Shown: one piece after another, positions 29,096 to 36,939 of the stretch
Layout of the letters: every line of letters starts with the position of its first letter
How positions within the stretch are numbered: position 1 is the first letter of the stretch
NCBI GenBank assembly: GCA_030610155.1
Contig: JAUWSG010000003.1
Coordinates: forward strand, 1 to 54,934
Direction: 5' to 3'
DNA from: Gammaproteobacteria bacterium
GTDB taxonomy: Bacteria; Pseudomonadota; Gammaproteobacteria; SG8-11
Length of the DNA stretch: 54,934 nucleotides
Program-made: the position numbers and the translations under genes
The notes under the pieces: model-generated
The model's input: the letters and a program-made list of their open reading frames with translations, nothing else
What the model was told of the DNA's origin: nothing
Databases searched by the model: none

Positions 29096-29557
29096 TCAGG
29101 GCATGATGCGATAGCGAATGCCCAGCATGATATCAAGCTCGAAATCCGTTTCGGGTGCAACATCGATGCGTGGCCCTAATTCCCCAAAAAAATCGATGGG
29201 TGCAGTTTCCATTAAATAGCTGATGCCCAGAGGGATGCGCAAACCCGTTTTTGTACTCGAGCCTTTCTTGGATTCAACCCGGATACCGACGCCGTAATAA
29301 AAGGGTAATGAGCCGGGCTCCACTTCAAAAGCTTTGAAATCATGTGTCAGGTAATCTGCCTGGAAGGTATATTTACTGCTGCTGGTAGACCATTCGGCAA
29401 AAAGATCGATGGCATGTGTATCGGATGTCCAGTATTTAATCGTGACACCGGAATCACTGCCGGTTGCAATCCCGAACGAAAATTCATTATCTAACGCCAT
29501 AGCCGTATTGCACGACAGTGCCAGCCCTAGAGTTATCATTATTATGATTGAGCGCAT
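29096..29557 (-). CDS. Small outer-membrane beta-barrel protein
   Basis: A 153-residue protein with a signal peptide (hydrophobic core IIIMITLGLALSC, cleavage near AMA-LD) followed by alternating amphipathic strands ending in ELDIMLGIRYRIMP. This fits a small eight-stranded barrel. It resembles short outer-membrane proteins annotated as DUF3996, but that label is tentative. It is convergent with the PilZ gene, and I see no operon partner. Confidence 0.65.
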   Translation of the reverse strand: MRSIIIMITLGLALSCNTAMALDNEFSFGIATGSDSGVTIKYWTSDTHAIDLFAEWSTSSSKYTFQADYLTHDFKAFEVEPGSLPFYYGVGIRVESKKGSSTKTGLRIPLGISYLMETAPIDFFGELGPRIDVAPETDFELDIMLGIRYRIMP

Positions 29558-29763
29558 TTTTCAACCTGATCCCATATAAGTACAAATAACTAAAGTGCGG
29601 CATTTTACGGTATAGTTTTTGGTACATAAAGCTAATATTAATTTAATTTATTTGTCATAATATCGCTGACAGAGTTTTGGCCTGAGTTGGCGACGAATAC
29701 CGGCGTTGATGGGTAGAGGCAACGTCATTTTTACAAATTTACTTATAGAGGAGAGAGTTAATA

Positions 29764-30663
29764 TTGTTAATTATGATAAAAACAATTATGGGCAAGCAAT
29801 GGGTATCGTCTGGAGCTGATCGGCTAATCAGGCAAAACCGATTATTAATGACGCGCTTTGCCTGTCGTGGCTTGTTATTTGCGGCGTTATTTTTCGCCGT
29901 CAACGCCAGTGTGGTGGCAGAAGCTCAGCAGGCTGATATACAGAAAGTCACACTTTCGATACTGAACGATTTGGGTATTGCTGATCTGGTGAATAATATT
30001 CCGAAAACAATGCAGGACGGCCTGGTTCAAAAGCAGCAAGAGCAGGGCATCAAGCGCAGTGATTACAACAAGAAGATAAGCCGTGCAGTGGAGACGTATT
30101 TTGCACGCGACAAAATTTTAGATTTTATATCCACCGATCTGCAGTCCCAGTTCAAGGTGAGTCGTTTGATGACAATCAGGCGCCTGCTGGATTCACCCGC
30201 CTCCAGCGAATTGATTAAGCTGAAAATCAAGGCCAGGTCGCCACAAGGTATTGAAGCTATCAGGGAGTTGGCGGTGCTGCATGAAGATAGCAATCTCGAA
30301 AAAGAACGTTTGAGTTTATATGAAGCATTCGATAATGCCACGGCGGACACCGAGTTTTATATCGCCACACAGGCCTTGTCGATTGATTCTATTTACAGAA
30401 TTAATAATGCGATTAATAAACAGCAAGCTGCTCCGGGTACTGATTTGCTCGGTTCGACTTATGGATTATTATTGCGGCCCAGTAAATACACGACGATGAT
30501 GACGTATCAATATATGTTTGCAAACAGCAGCCTCGAGAAAATAAAACAATACACGCTTATATACCGGCAAAAACAAATGCAGGTGTTGTTGGGGCGCATC
30601 ATGACCGGTTTGTCTGCTGCCATGCAGGATGCTAGCGAGAAGGCGATAAAGGACATTAACTAA
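29764..30663 (+). CDS. Exported helical protein of unknown function
   Basis: A 299-residue protein. A hydrophobic segment (GLLFAALFFAVNASVVAEA, about residues 36-54) looks like a signal peptide, and the rest is mainly helical and charged. The last two-thirds recall DUF2059-like helical proteins (FISTDLQSQFKVSRLMTI, RLLDSPASSELIKL), but no motif is decisive. AGGAGAG lies upstream of a TTG at 29764. ATGs at 29773 and 29848 are alternatives, and the latter gives a more ordinary signal peptide. It is a single gene. Confidence 0.65.
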   Translation: MLIMIKTIMGKQWVSSGADRLIRQNRLLMTRFACRGLLFAALFFAVNASVVAEAQQADIQKVTLSILNDLGIADLVNNIPKTMQDGLVQKQQEQGIKRSDYNKKISRAVETYFARDKILDFISTDLQSQFKVSRLMTIRRLLDSPASSELIKLKIKARSPQGIEAIRELAVLHEDSNLEKERLSLYEAFDNATADTEFYIATQALSIDSIYRINNAINKQQAAPGTDLLGSTYGLLLRPSKYTTMMTYQYMFANSSLEKIKQYTLIYRQKQMQVLLGRIMTGLSAAMQDASEKAIKDIN

Positions 30664-30695
30664 ACGGATGCAACAGTATCTGAAAGAAGAATCAA

Positions 30696-30771
30696 TTTTA
30701 CCACGGAGCTCACGGAGAAAAGAAAGAACTTAGACAAGAAAAGGTTTTTCTCCGTGACCTCCGTGGTAAAA
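30696..30771. repeat. 76-bp inverted repeat with 26-bp arms
   Basis: The arm at 30696-30721 (TTTTACCACGGAGCTCACGG and onward) and the arm at 30746-30771 are complementary over 26 bases with one mismatch, around a 24-base loop. It contains repeated CACGGAG units. A decayed relative lies at 35531-35615. It could act as a bidirectional terminator for the flanking convergent genes. Confidence 0.85.
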
Positions 30772-30853
30772 CTGATCTTGAACTAATAATAGGGAGTTAT
30801 GCGTATTTACGATTAAATTATTGCATCCAGTTTATTATCAGCAGGATAGACTG

Positions 30854-31708
30854 TTAGTACTTGAAGACACCATAAATTTGAATACCATCGTATGACCATC
30901 CTATAGAATTGGCTAGCAGTACACCGGTTATATCAACGTTCAGGTCCACATATTCGAGAGATGCCCCCAGTCCCCAGTTGCGATTGAAGTAATATTCCGT
31001 ACCGATATCGACAGTGAATATTTCACCTTCTATGTTATCGACAGTCACGGTCAAATAACGAAATGCAGCTCGTGTTCGCCATGAAGGTGTTATTGCATAA
31101 TCGGCACTGATGCCGAATAATGGCAAGGGTGCCTGCAGTTTTTGTTTGGACTCAAAATCTGATTTAAAAACCGGTGTGTCATCACCTTCGGCTTGTATCT
31201 CGCCGGCAGCCAGTATCGTGCTGTCGGTACTCAGCCAGTACAATCCGGCTGATAAGCCCACTTCAAGATTTGGTTTTTTATAGACGCTGTAAATATAACT
31301 GATATCAAAGATATTATTGTTGGCTTCTGATGCCATCACAGCGCCTGCTTTGATAGTGGTATTGTCAACAATGATATCTTTATCTATCTGTCTGAATGCT
31401 GTTCTACGTATCGGTATATAAGTTAATTTCAGCCGATGATTATCACCGACTCTGTACGAACCACTGATCCAGGCGGTTCTGACATCAGAATCAAAACCGG
31501 CATCATCTTCAAAGTCAATTTCTTCATCGATCGAGCCATCCTGGGAATTGATCGTAATATGTGAATTAAAGCGCGTGAGGGTAGTCCCGATCGATAGTTT
31601 ATAAATTTCATCGAAAGCGGCCTGAGCAGGCAGGATAATAGCAAGCCAGGCTAAACTGCCTGCCAGGAATTGTATTACGCATTTTTTGTTACGTGTATCA
31701 GAATGCAT
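30854..31708 (-). CDS. Outer-membrane beta-barrel protein
   Basis: A 284-residue protein with a signal peptide (AGSLAWLAIILPAQA, cleavage before AF). Many amphipathic strands follow, with aromatic girdle residues, ending in GIQIYGVFKY. An acidic loop DGSIDEEIDFEDDAGFDSD lies near the first strands. It looks like a barrel of 10-12 strands. It is last in a three-gene set with another barrel (start overlap 11 bases) and a lipoprotein upstream. Cargo or partner is not evident. Confidence 0.75.
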   Translation of the reverse strand: MHSDTRNKKCVIQFLAGSLAWLAIILPAQAAFDEIYKLSIGTTLTRFNSHITINSQDGSIDEEIDFEDDAGFDSDVRTAWISGSYRVGDNHRLKLTYIPIRRTAFRQIDKDIIVDNTTIKAGAVMASEANNNIFDISYIYSVYKKPNLEVGLSAGLYWLSTDSTILAAGEIQAEGDDTPVFKSDFESKQKLQAPLPLFGISADYAITPSWRTRAAFRYLTVTVDNIEGEIFTVDIGTEYYFNRNWGLGASLEYVDLNVDITGVLLANSIGWSYDGIQIYGVFKY

Positions 31709-32300
31709 AACCCAGTCCCAGGCTAACGCCGGTATTGCTTAAATCAAATGGGCGTGTTGTTTCACCTTTGAACAGATCAAGCTGGGTCATGTTGCTCAGT
31801 TCGAGTTGAAAACTAATTCGTTTGGTGAAGGAATGTGCCCATGCAATAGCAATAAAATATCCTTGTCCGTCTGTTGTGTCAGAGCTGCTGCCAGATGGCA
31901 CGCCTGGTGAGAAAAACTCATCCACGGTTAGTTTACTTTTGTAAAGCAATAGCCCGGCGCGGCCATAGATTCTGTTGCGCTTGGAGAACTGGTAGTCTGA
32001 TCGCAATCCAAATGTAATACCCTCTGATTCGATCGTTGCCTGGTAAGTTCCCACCACGTCAGTGATGGGATCCGTGCTAATTTCTTCGCTAATAAACACA
32101 CCGGCTGTGGCGGCCAGCCATGACAAAAAATAATAATTGTAATTGACCGATAATGTTTTGCCGGTGTGAAAATCATCGGAACTGCCTGCATCCGGGACGG
32201 CAAAAAGCACATTCACATCAATTAGCATGTCTTTAGCATAGCCTGAAGTAGATACTGGCAGGCAGACAGCAATAAAAATGATCTTCAGAAAATTTCGCAT
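31698..32300 (-). CDS. OmpW/OmpA-type outer-membrane barrel protein
   Basis: A 200-residue protein with a signal peptide (FLKIIFIAVCLPVSTSGYA) and a mature part of about eight strands, ending in SNTGVSLGLGYAF with the terminal phenylalanine typical of Bam substrates. Its 3' end overlaps the next gene by 11 bases, and the upstream lipoprotein gene ends 15 bases before it. All three are likely co-transcribed. Glycine-rich turns and the MTQLDLFKGETT loop carry no known motif. Confidence 0.75.
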   Translation of the reverse strand: MRNFLKIIFIAVCLPVSTSGYAKDMLIDVNVLFAVPDAGSSDDFHTGKTLSVNYNYYFLSWLAATAGVFISEEISTDPITDVVGTYQATIESEGITFGLRSDYQFSKRNRIYGRAGLLLYKSKLTVDEFFSPGVPSGSSSDTTDGQGYFIAIAWAHSFTKRISFQLELSNMTQLDLFKGETTRPFDLSNTGVSLGLGYAF

Positions 32301-32315
32301 TAAACAATCTGGTTT

Positions 32316-33269
32316 TTAATTGGGGTTGTAAGTAATGGTGACTTCTGCGCTTCGGCTACCAAAGATAGTGCCGTTAGTCGTTGCTGATGCAAAACTCCCG
32401 GGACGCTGACGGAACAAAAATAATCGTATTTCACATTCGCTGGTGATCGGGTTGACTGGCGCAATATTCGCCAGAAAGGTTTCATCTATCACGCCATTGC
32501 TCAGTTGTGACAGTAATGCTGCAAGCATTGCTCGTGCTTCGCCGATAATAAAGTCAATTTGTGGATCGCTGCTGGTAAAGTCATAAATAAACTGGTCGAG
32601 ACTGAGGCCTTCAGATCCGTCATCGGACTCGTCTGCAAGAGTGGCTACCGTACCATAGGTGCTGGTTTTGAAGCCGTCGTCGCAGGTGATTGCAGAGCGG
32701 ACTTTTATGATGTCGCCTGCAGGCAGGGGGTCCCAGTTGATATCAAAGATATCGTCGATACTGGTGAAAATGCCGCCCGGGGGTGTCGTAATCACCGGTT
32801 CTGGCGGCAGCTCTATGATGGCCGAACCACCCACCAGGTCGCCGGGTCCGGGATCGATATTGATGAGGTCAACGGGATACCAGCGATTCTGCCGGGCTTC
32901 GATGGGTTCATGAACGATGGTGAATTCAATCTGGTCAAGGTTCGCGCTTATAGGTAAATTTGCGGCGTAACTGCCGTTGAAAAATCCACGCTCCAGTAGC
33001 AAGATACTATCATTGACAGTACTCGCTTGAACAACATCACCGCCCACTAAATCAATCGGTTCTCCCTCCGAGAATATGGCGGTTGCCACCTGGGCGGTAT
33101 CTTCACCACTGTGTTGGTTGGCGCCTACCGCGGCAAACAGACCGGTAGGGGGAACACCGGGCACATTGTTATCGACTTCTACTTCACACGCAGTGAGACT
33201 ACCCGCGAGGAATACGCCTGCAATAAGGCGTGGTAGTAATCTGCTGATACTAATCGTGTTCATCATCAT
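32316..33269 (-). CDS. Predicted lipoprotein heading a two-barrel operon
   Basis: A 317-residue protein with a lipobox, SLTAC, at about residues 24-28. The mature part is acidic, rich in Asp, Gly and Pro, and mostly beta. It has repeated bulky pairs with hydrophobic spacers (LINIDPGPGDLVGGSAIIEL). Two cysteines outside the lipobox (AITCDDG and TSECEIRLF) could form a disulfide. No family was recognised. It is the first gene of the operon with the two barrels; a lipoprotein plus barrels suggests a surface or export complex, but this is inference. Confidence 0.7.
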   Translation of the reverse strand: MMMNTISISRLLPRLIAGVFLAGSLTACEVEVDNNVPGVPPTGLFAAVGANQHSGEDTAQVATAIFSEGEPIDLVGGDVVQASTVNDSILLLERGFFNGSYAANLPISANLDQIEFTIVHEPIEARQNRWYPVDLINIDPGPGDLVGGSAIIELPPEPVITTPPGGIFTSIDDIFDINWDPLPAGDIIKVRSAITCDDGFKTSTYGTVATLADESDDGSEGLSLDQFIYDFTSSDPQIDFIIGEARAMLAALLSQLSNGVIDETFLANIAPVNPITSECEIRLFLFRQRPGSFASATTNGTIFGSRSAEVTITYNPN

Positions 33270-33512
33270 ATTATCATCCGATAGCTTCTGAACGTCAAAA
33301 AATACTTTGTTAAGTTAAGTAGACAAACTGCTGACAAAAAACATTTGTGCTATTCAGGTTTTGGCCTTGAAATGAATGGCTTAATGTAGTGTCCATAGCC
33401 AGAATAGGCAGACCTATTATAGTTGATCTTGAAGAAGAATCGCTTGTCTTTATGCGCCAAAGAGTGTTCCACTAAACTGAAATTGCAGGCACCGTTAGCA
33501 TTGAAATGTCGA

Positions 33513-34775
33513 TCACATTAACCAGGCCGTGGCCAGTCCTGCTATGGCCGCAGCCAACAATGGCGCCAGGACTCTTATTCCGAGGCCGGGGCCACCGACA
33601 AACATGGCTAGCCCTGCCTTAAGCAGTGTGTTCGAGGAAGAAGCAATTACGATGCCCATCACGGCGACGTCCAGGGACAGTTCAGCAATGCTCATTCTGG
33701 ACAGGGTCAGGTTAATGGGGTCAACATCGGCAATGCCTGATACAGCTGCAAGCATGTAAATGCCCGCATCACCGAAAAAATGTATCGCCGCTTTGCCCAG
33801 GAGGATCACCAGTACCAATAACGCCCCGAAAAACAGTGCTGGTTTCAACTCCAAAGGGTTGATCAAGTGAGCTAGCTCGCTGGGTGGGTGATCAATACTT
33901 TTATGCCAAATGACAGCCGCTGAAAAGAAAGTCAACAAGGTCATCACCGCCATAGGCGCAATTAAATAATTAAACAGCACCGGGTTGATCAGGCTTGCGA
34001 TCAATACAACGCGTGGGAACATCGTGCCACATGCCACCAGAATACCTGAGGCAAACAGGTTATTCATACCCTCCTGTTTTTGAGACAGGCGTGAGAAATG
34101 CAATGTTAAAGCAGTGGATGAAGCCATTCCTGCGGTCAGTGCAGTCAATATCACACCTTTTTCCGGTCCGGCGATTTTCATCGTGAAATAACCGATGAAC
34201 GAGATGCCCGCGATGAGGACAACCATCCACCAGATTTCATAAGGGTTTAATACCTGCCAGGGACCGTAACCGTGGTCAGGGAGGACGGGCAGTAACACAA
34301 CAGAGATTAGCAGCAGCTGCAAGGCCGCATGCAATTCTTTTCGCTCCAGCTTTCTTAACCAGCCGTGTAATACATCCTTGAATCGCAGCAACAAGGCGGT
34401 GACTACCGCGGCAGAAGCCGCGAGATTTACATGATCAAGTGTCGCCAACGCACCCAATACAAATGTGAGCAGTAACGAAACCAGGCCAGTGATGCTGACA
34501 TCTTCGCTGGTTTTGCGTCGCATAATATAGGCCACGGTTACTGCGGCAGTGAAACTCAGAAAGACCAATCCAAATGCTACCGCGCCAAGGTATTGTGAAA
34601 GTATGCCGGCACCGCCGCCCAAAAGTCCGGTGAGGCCGTAGGTACGCAGGCCCGCAATTCGCTCACCTTCTTTTGCCTCGCGGGACCTCCAGCCTCGTTC
34701 GACACCAATCAACAGACCGATGGCAAGCGCGATACCCAGCAGGATGATTTGTTCAGTATCAGCAAATTCGTTCAA
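33513..34775 (-). CDS. MgtC/SapB N-domain fused to DUF4010 membrane protein
   Basis: A 420-residue protein with about 11-12 helices. Residues 1-140 show the MgtC pattern (LLIGVERGWRSRE, then GLRTYGLTGLLGGGAG). The remainder matches DUF4010 (ALTAGMASSTALTLHFSRLS and the terminal glycine-rich helices). This two-part architecture is common in proteobacteria. Transport function is likely but the substrate is unknown. It is the second MgtC-type protein in the window and has no close partner gene. Confidence 0.85.
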   Translation of the reverse strand: MNEFADTEQIILLGIALAIGLLIGVERGWRSREAKEGERIAGLRTYGLTGLLGGGAGILSQYLGAVAFGLVFLSFTAAVTVAYIMRRKTSEDVSITGLVSLLLTFVLGALATLDHVNLAASAAVVTALLLRFKDVLHGWLRKLERKELHAALQLLLISVVLLPVLPDHGYGPWQVLNPYEIWWMVVLIAGISFIGYFTMKIAGPEKGVILTALTAGMASSTALTLHFSRLSQKQEGMNNLFASGILVACGTMFPRVVLIASLINPVLFNYLIAPMAVMTLLTFFSAAVIWHKSIDHPPSELAHLINPLELKPALFFGALLVLVILLGKAAIHFFGDAGIYMLAAVSGIADVDPINLTLSRMSIAELSLDVAVMGIVIASSSNTLLKAGLAMFVGGPGLGIRVLAPLLAAAIAGLATAWLM

Positions 34776-34941
34776 GACAGAGCTCCATTATTTTGAGTAG
34801 ATAAATCTGTTTTATGTGTGTTGCATTATGTATCATCTTGGCGCTGACTGAGATCATCTGCTCCTTTAAGTATAAGCTTGACCCTATTTCTATGCATGTT
34901 TAAAATATTGTACTCTGATCACAAACAGGCAGGAAGCATCT

Positions 34942-35520
34942 ATGAATAAGGTGAAATTTATCGGGTATATATTTTTACTGGCGAGCATCATGATGTTGTC
35001 TGCGTGTTCGGGTATCAGCATCAGTCAGGATTATGATCAGGCTTATGATTTTTCGACGCTGAAAACATTTGCCTGGAAGCCAAATGAAAATAATGAATAC
35101 GGCCTTAAAGACAATGACCTGGTTGATAAACGTATTCGAACGGCAATAGTTAACGCACTGTCGGCAAAACAATATACGCTCGTTGATTCTGGTACTCCGG
35201 ATTTTTATATTAGCTATTATGTTACAGTCGAGAAAAAAGTCAGTGCCAGTAATGTCAGTGGTGGTATTTCAATGGGGCGGGGTTCACGTGGTCGTTATGG
35301 CAGTGTTGGTATTAGTTCAGGCTCGCAGGCGTATGTTTATGATCAGGGAACGCTTTTAATTGATGTAACCGATACAGCTGACAATAAGTTAATCTGGCGT
35401 GGCGCCAGTTCACAGGAAGTTTCCGGAAAATCAGATCCGGAGAAGTCAACCAGGATGATTAATGAAACTGTTGAGAAGATTATGACGCAGTTTCCACCGG
35501 GTTTAAAAAAGACTAAATAA
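34942..35520 (+). CDS. DUF4136 lipoprotein
   Basis: A 192-residue protein with the lipobox MLSAC (about residues 18-22) and Ser at +2, so outer-membrane sorting is expected. The DUF4136 body has YDFSTLKTFAWKP near the start and LLIDVTDTADNKLIWRGASS in the C-terminal half, with a Gly/Ser/Arg-rich insertion (GGISMGRGSRGRYGSVGISS) in the middle. Members are widespread envelope lipoproteins of unknown role. AGGAAGC lies upstream of the ATG. It is a single gene. Confidence 0.88.
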   Translation: MNKVKFIGYIFLLASIMMLSACSGISISQDYDQAYDFSTLKTFAWKPNENNEYGLKDNDLVDKRIRTAIVNALSAKQYTLVDSGTPDFYISYYVTVEKKVSASNVSGGISMGRGSRGRYGSVGISSGSQAYVYDQGTLLIDVTDTADNKLIWRGASSQEVSGKSDPEKSTRMINETVEKIMTQFPPGLKKTK

Positions 35521-35530
35521 CACCTTGAAA

Positions 35531-35615
35531 AATTTACCATGGGGGAGCGCGGGGAAAAACATTAATTTTTGTTTTTAAACTGGAAATCCTTCCCCCTATT
35601 CTTCGTGGTTAAACC
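35531..35615. repeat. Degenerate inverted repeat, relative of the 30696-30771 element
   Basis: The left arm (ATTTACCATGGGGGAGCGCG, then GGGAAAAA) and the right arm (CCTTCCCCCTATTCTTCGTG, then GTTAAACC) are partly complementary. The right arm resembles the right arm of the intact element. It lies after the DUF4136 gene and looks like a decayed copy. Confidence 0.5.
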
Positions 35616-35692
35616 TGCCTTAACCATGCCTGGAATCGCCATAGCTCAGCCAGGTCATACACCCATAAATTCTCCTCTTAACCAGGAATAAG

Positions 35693-35718
35693 GAGCGTCC
35701 GGTATTTACCGAACGCTC
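35693..35718. terminator. Bidirectional-type hairpin terminator
   Basis: GAGCGTCCGGTA and ACCGAACGCTC pair with one bulge around a TTT loop. It is 3' of both the plus-strand DUF4136 gene and the minus-strand small secreted protein gene. T-runs are short on both sides. Confidence 0.6.
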
Positions 35719-35741
35719 AATGTTTCTCAGTTGGCCGTTTT

Positions 35742-35999
35742 TTAGTAGGCGTAGGAAAATTCCAGTTCCCGTTCGAGTTGGCTTGAGTCGATGCTTTTCG
35801 TGACGGGCAGTCCGGTATAGTCGCTATGATTTTGATTGATGCTTGTTTGAGTGTCTTGTGCGGTGACATTTGTGGGTTGTGTTGCCTGTTTGACAGGAAT
35901 ACCCAGGTAATCATATGTTTCAAGGGGTTTGTTCATTGCCATTGAGGGCGATGTGAGCAGAACCGTGAGAATGCCGATAGCCGCAAGTTTGATTTTCAT
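35742..35999 (-). CDS. Small secreted protein with a duplicated DYxGxPV motif
   Basis: An 85-residue protein with a clear signal peptide (LAAIGILTVLLTSPSMA). The mature part of about 63 residues contains two copies of one motif: YDYLGIPVKQ and SDYTGLPVTK, separated by a Thr/Gln/Asn-rich linker. The end is ERELEFSYAY. I know no family with this motif. AAGGAG lies directly upstream of the ATG and a hairpin terminator follows, so it is well delimited. Confidence 0.7.
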   Translation of the reverse strand: MKIKLAAIGILTVLLTSPSMAMNKPLETYDYLGIPVKQATQPTNVTAQDTQTSINQNHSDYTGLPVTKSIDSSQLERELEFSYAY

Positions 36000-36269
36000 T
36001 GTCTTCTCCTTAATTAATGAAATGCCATACGGATAACTGTTTCATAATTTTAAGACAGACAGATTTTGGAAAGGTTACATATTTTTTCATCCGTAGATGC
36101 GAACGGGAGGGGTTAAGCTCGGGGGATAAATACTGTTTATGTGATGCGCCGTGTTGATTGGCCAGGCACGGAAGTGTATTTAACTACGTCTATAAAGATG
36201 TTCTATGGGGTGTCGGCGACGTAACACTAATCGCCTGGTCATCGATTTAAATTTTCTTTAAAAGATACC

Positions 36270-36905
36270 TTAGGACTTGAAGCGGAATATTGGCAGGCTG
36301 ATATTGAAATATAGCGCCAGCAAACGGGCGGTAAAGATACTTGATCCGGCAATGGCCGCTGCCAGTGTAACGTCCATCTGTAGAAATAACAGGCCAATAA
36401 ACATCAATGAGCCACCCCATGACACGGTGGCATAGAGTGGGCTTTGAAACACGACGGGTGGCTCGTTGCATAATATATCCCGAAAAATACCGCCCATCGT
36501 ACCCGTCATGACACCCATGAAACTGGCAACCAGCCAGGGCGCACCCACCATCAGTGATACCAGTGTGCCGGCAATACCGAACGTTGCCAGGCCGGCAGCA
36601 TCAGGTATCAGGAAAAATTTGGGTGAGATCACTATCAGGCGCGCAGTGATAAAGATGACAATAGCGCTGCCAAGTGATGCAAAAAAGAATATCTGATCGC
36701 TAATCCAGAATACTTCTATATCCAGCAACACATCACGTAACGAGCCACCCCCCAGTCCTGTGGCAATCGCAATAATGATGACGCCAAACAGGTCAAACTG
36801 CTTGAACCCGGCCTTGAGGACCGCAGAGGCTGACGAAACAATCACCGCAAACAAGGTGATCCAGTACAGAATGTCCAGCAGGGCCGGGGTTGGGTTTAGA
36901 GTCAT
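36270..36905 (-). CDS. TRIC-type cation channel family protein (UPF0126)
   Basis: A 211-residue protein of about seven helices, with the internally repeated UPF0126 domain: GVIIIAIATGLGGGSLRDVL in the first half and GVMTGTMGGIFRDIL in the second. These glycine-rich kinked helices followed by RD are the signature of prokaryotic TRIC channels, which conduct monovalent cations in structural studies. The physiological role is unclear. It is a single gene, downstream of the hexahaem cytochrome on the same strand with 34 bases between them, so co-transcription is possible. Confidence 0.9.
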   Translation of the reverse strand: MTLNPTPALLDILYWITLFAVIVSSASAVLKAGFKQFDLFGVIIIAIATGLGGGSLRDVLLDIEVFWISDQIFFFASLGSAIVIFITARLIVISPKFFLIPDAAGLATFGIAGTLVSLMVGAPWLVASFMGVMTGTMGGIFRDILCNEPPVVFQSPLYATVSWGGSLMFIGLLFLQMDVTLAAAIAGSSIFTARLLALYFNISLPIFRFKS

Positions 36906-36939
36906 GTGAATCGCTTTTTCAGGTTTATCCAGATGCTCG

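Noticed and set aside
35638-35670. tRNA-like start (ATAGCTCAGCCAGGT)
   Set aside because: Only a D-arm-like stretch is present. No anticodon arm, TPsiC arm or acceptor stem follows.
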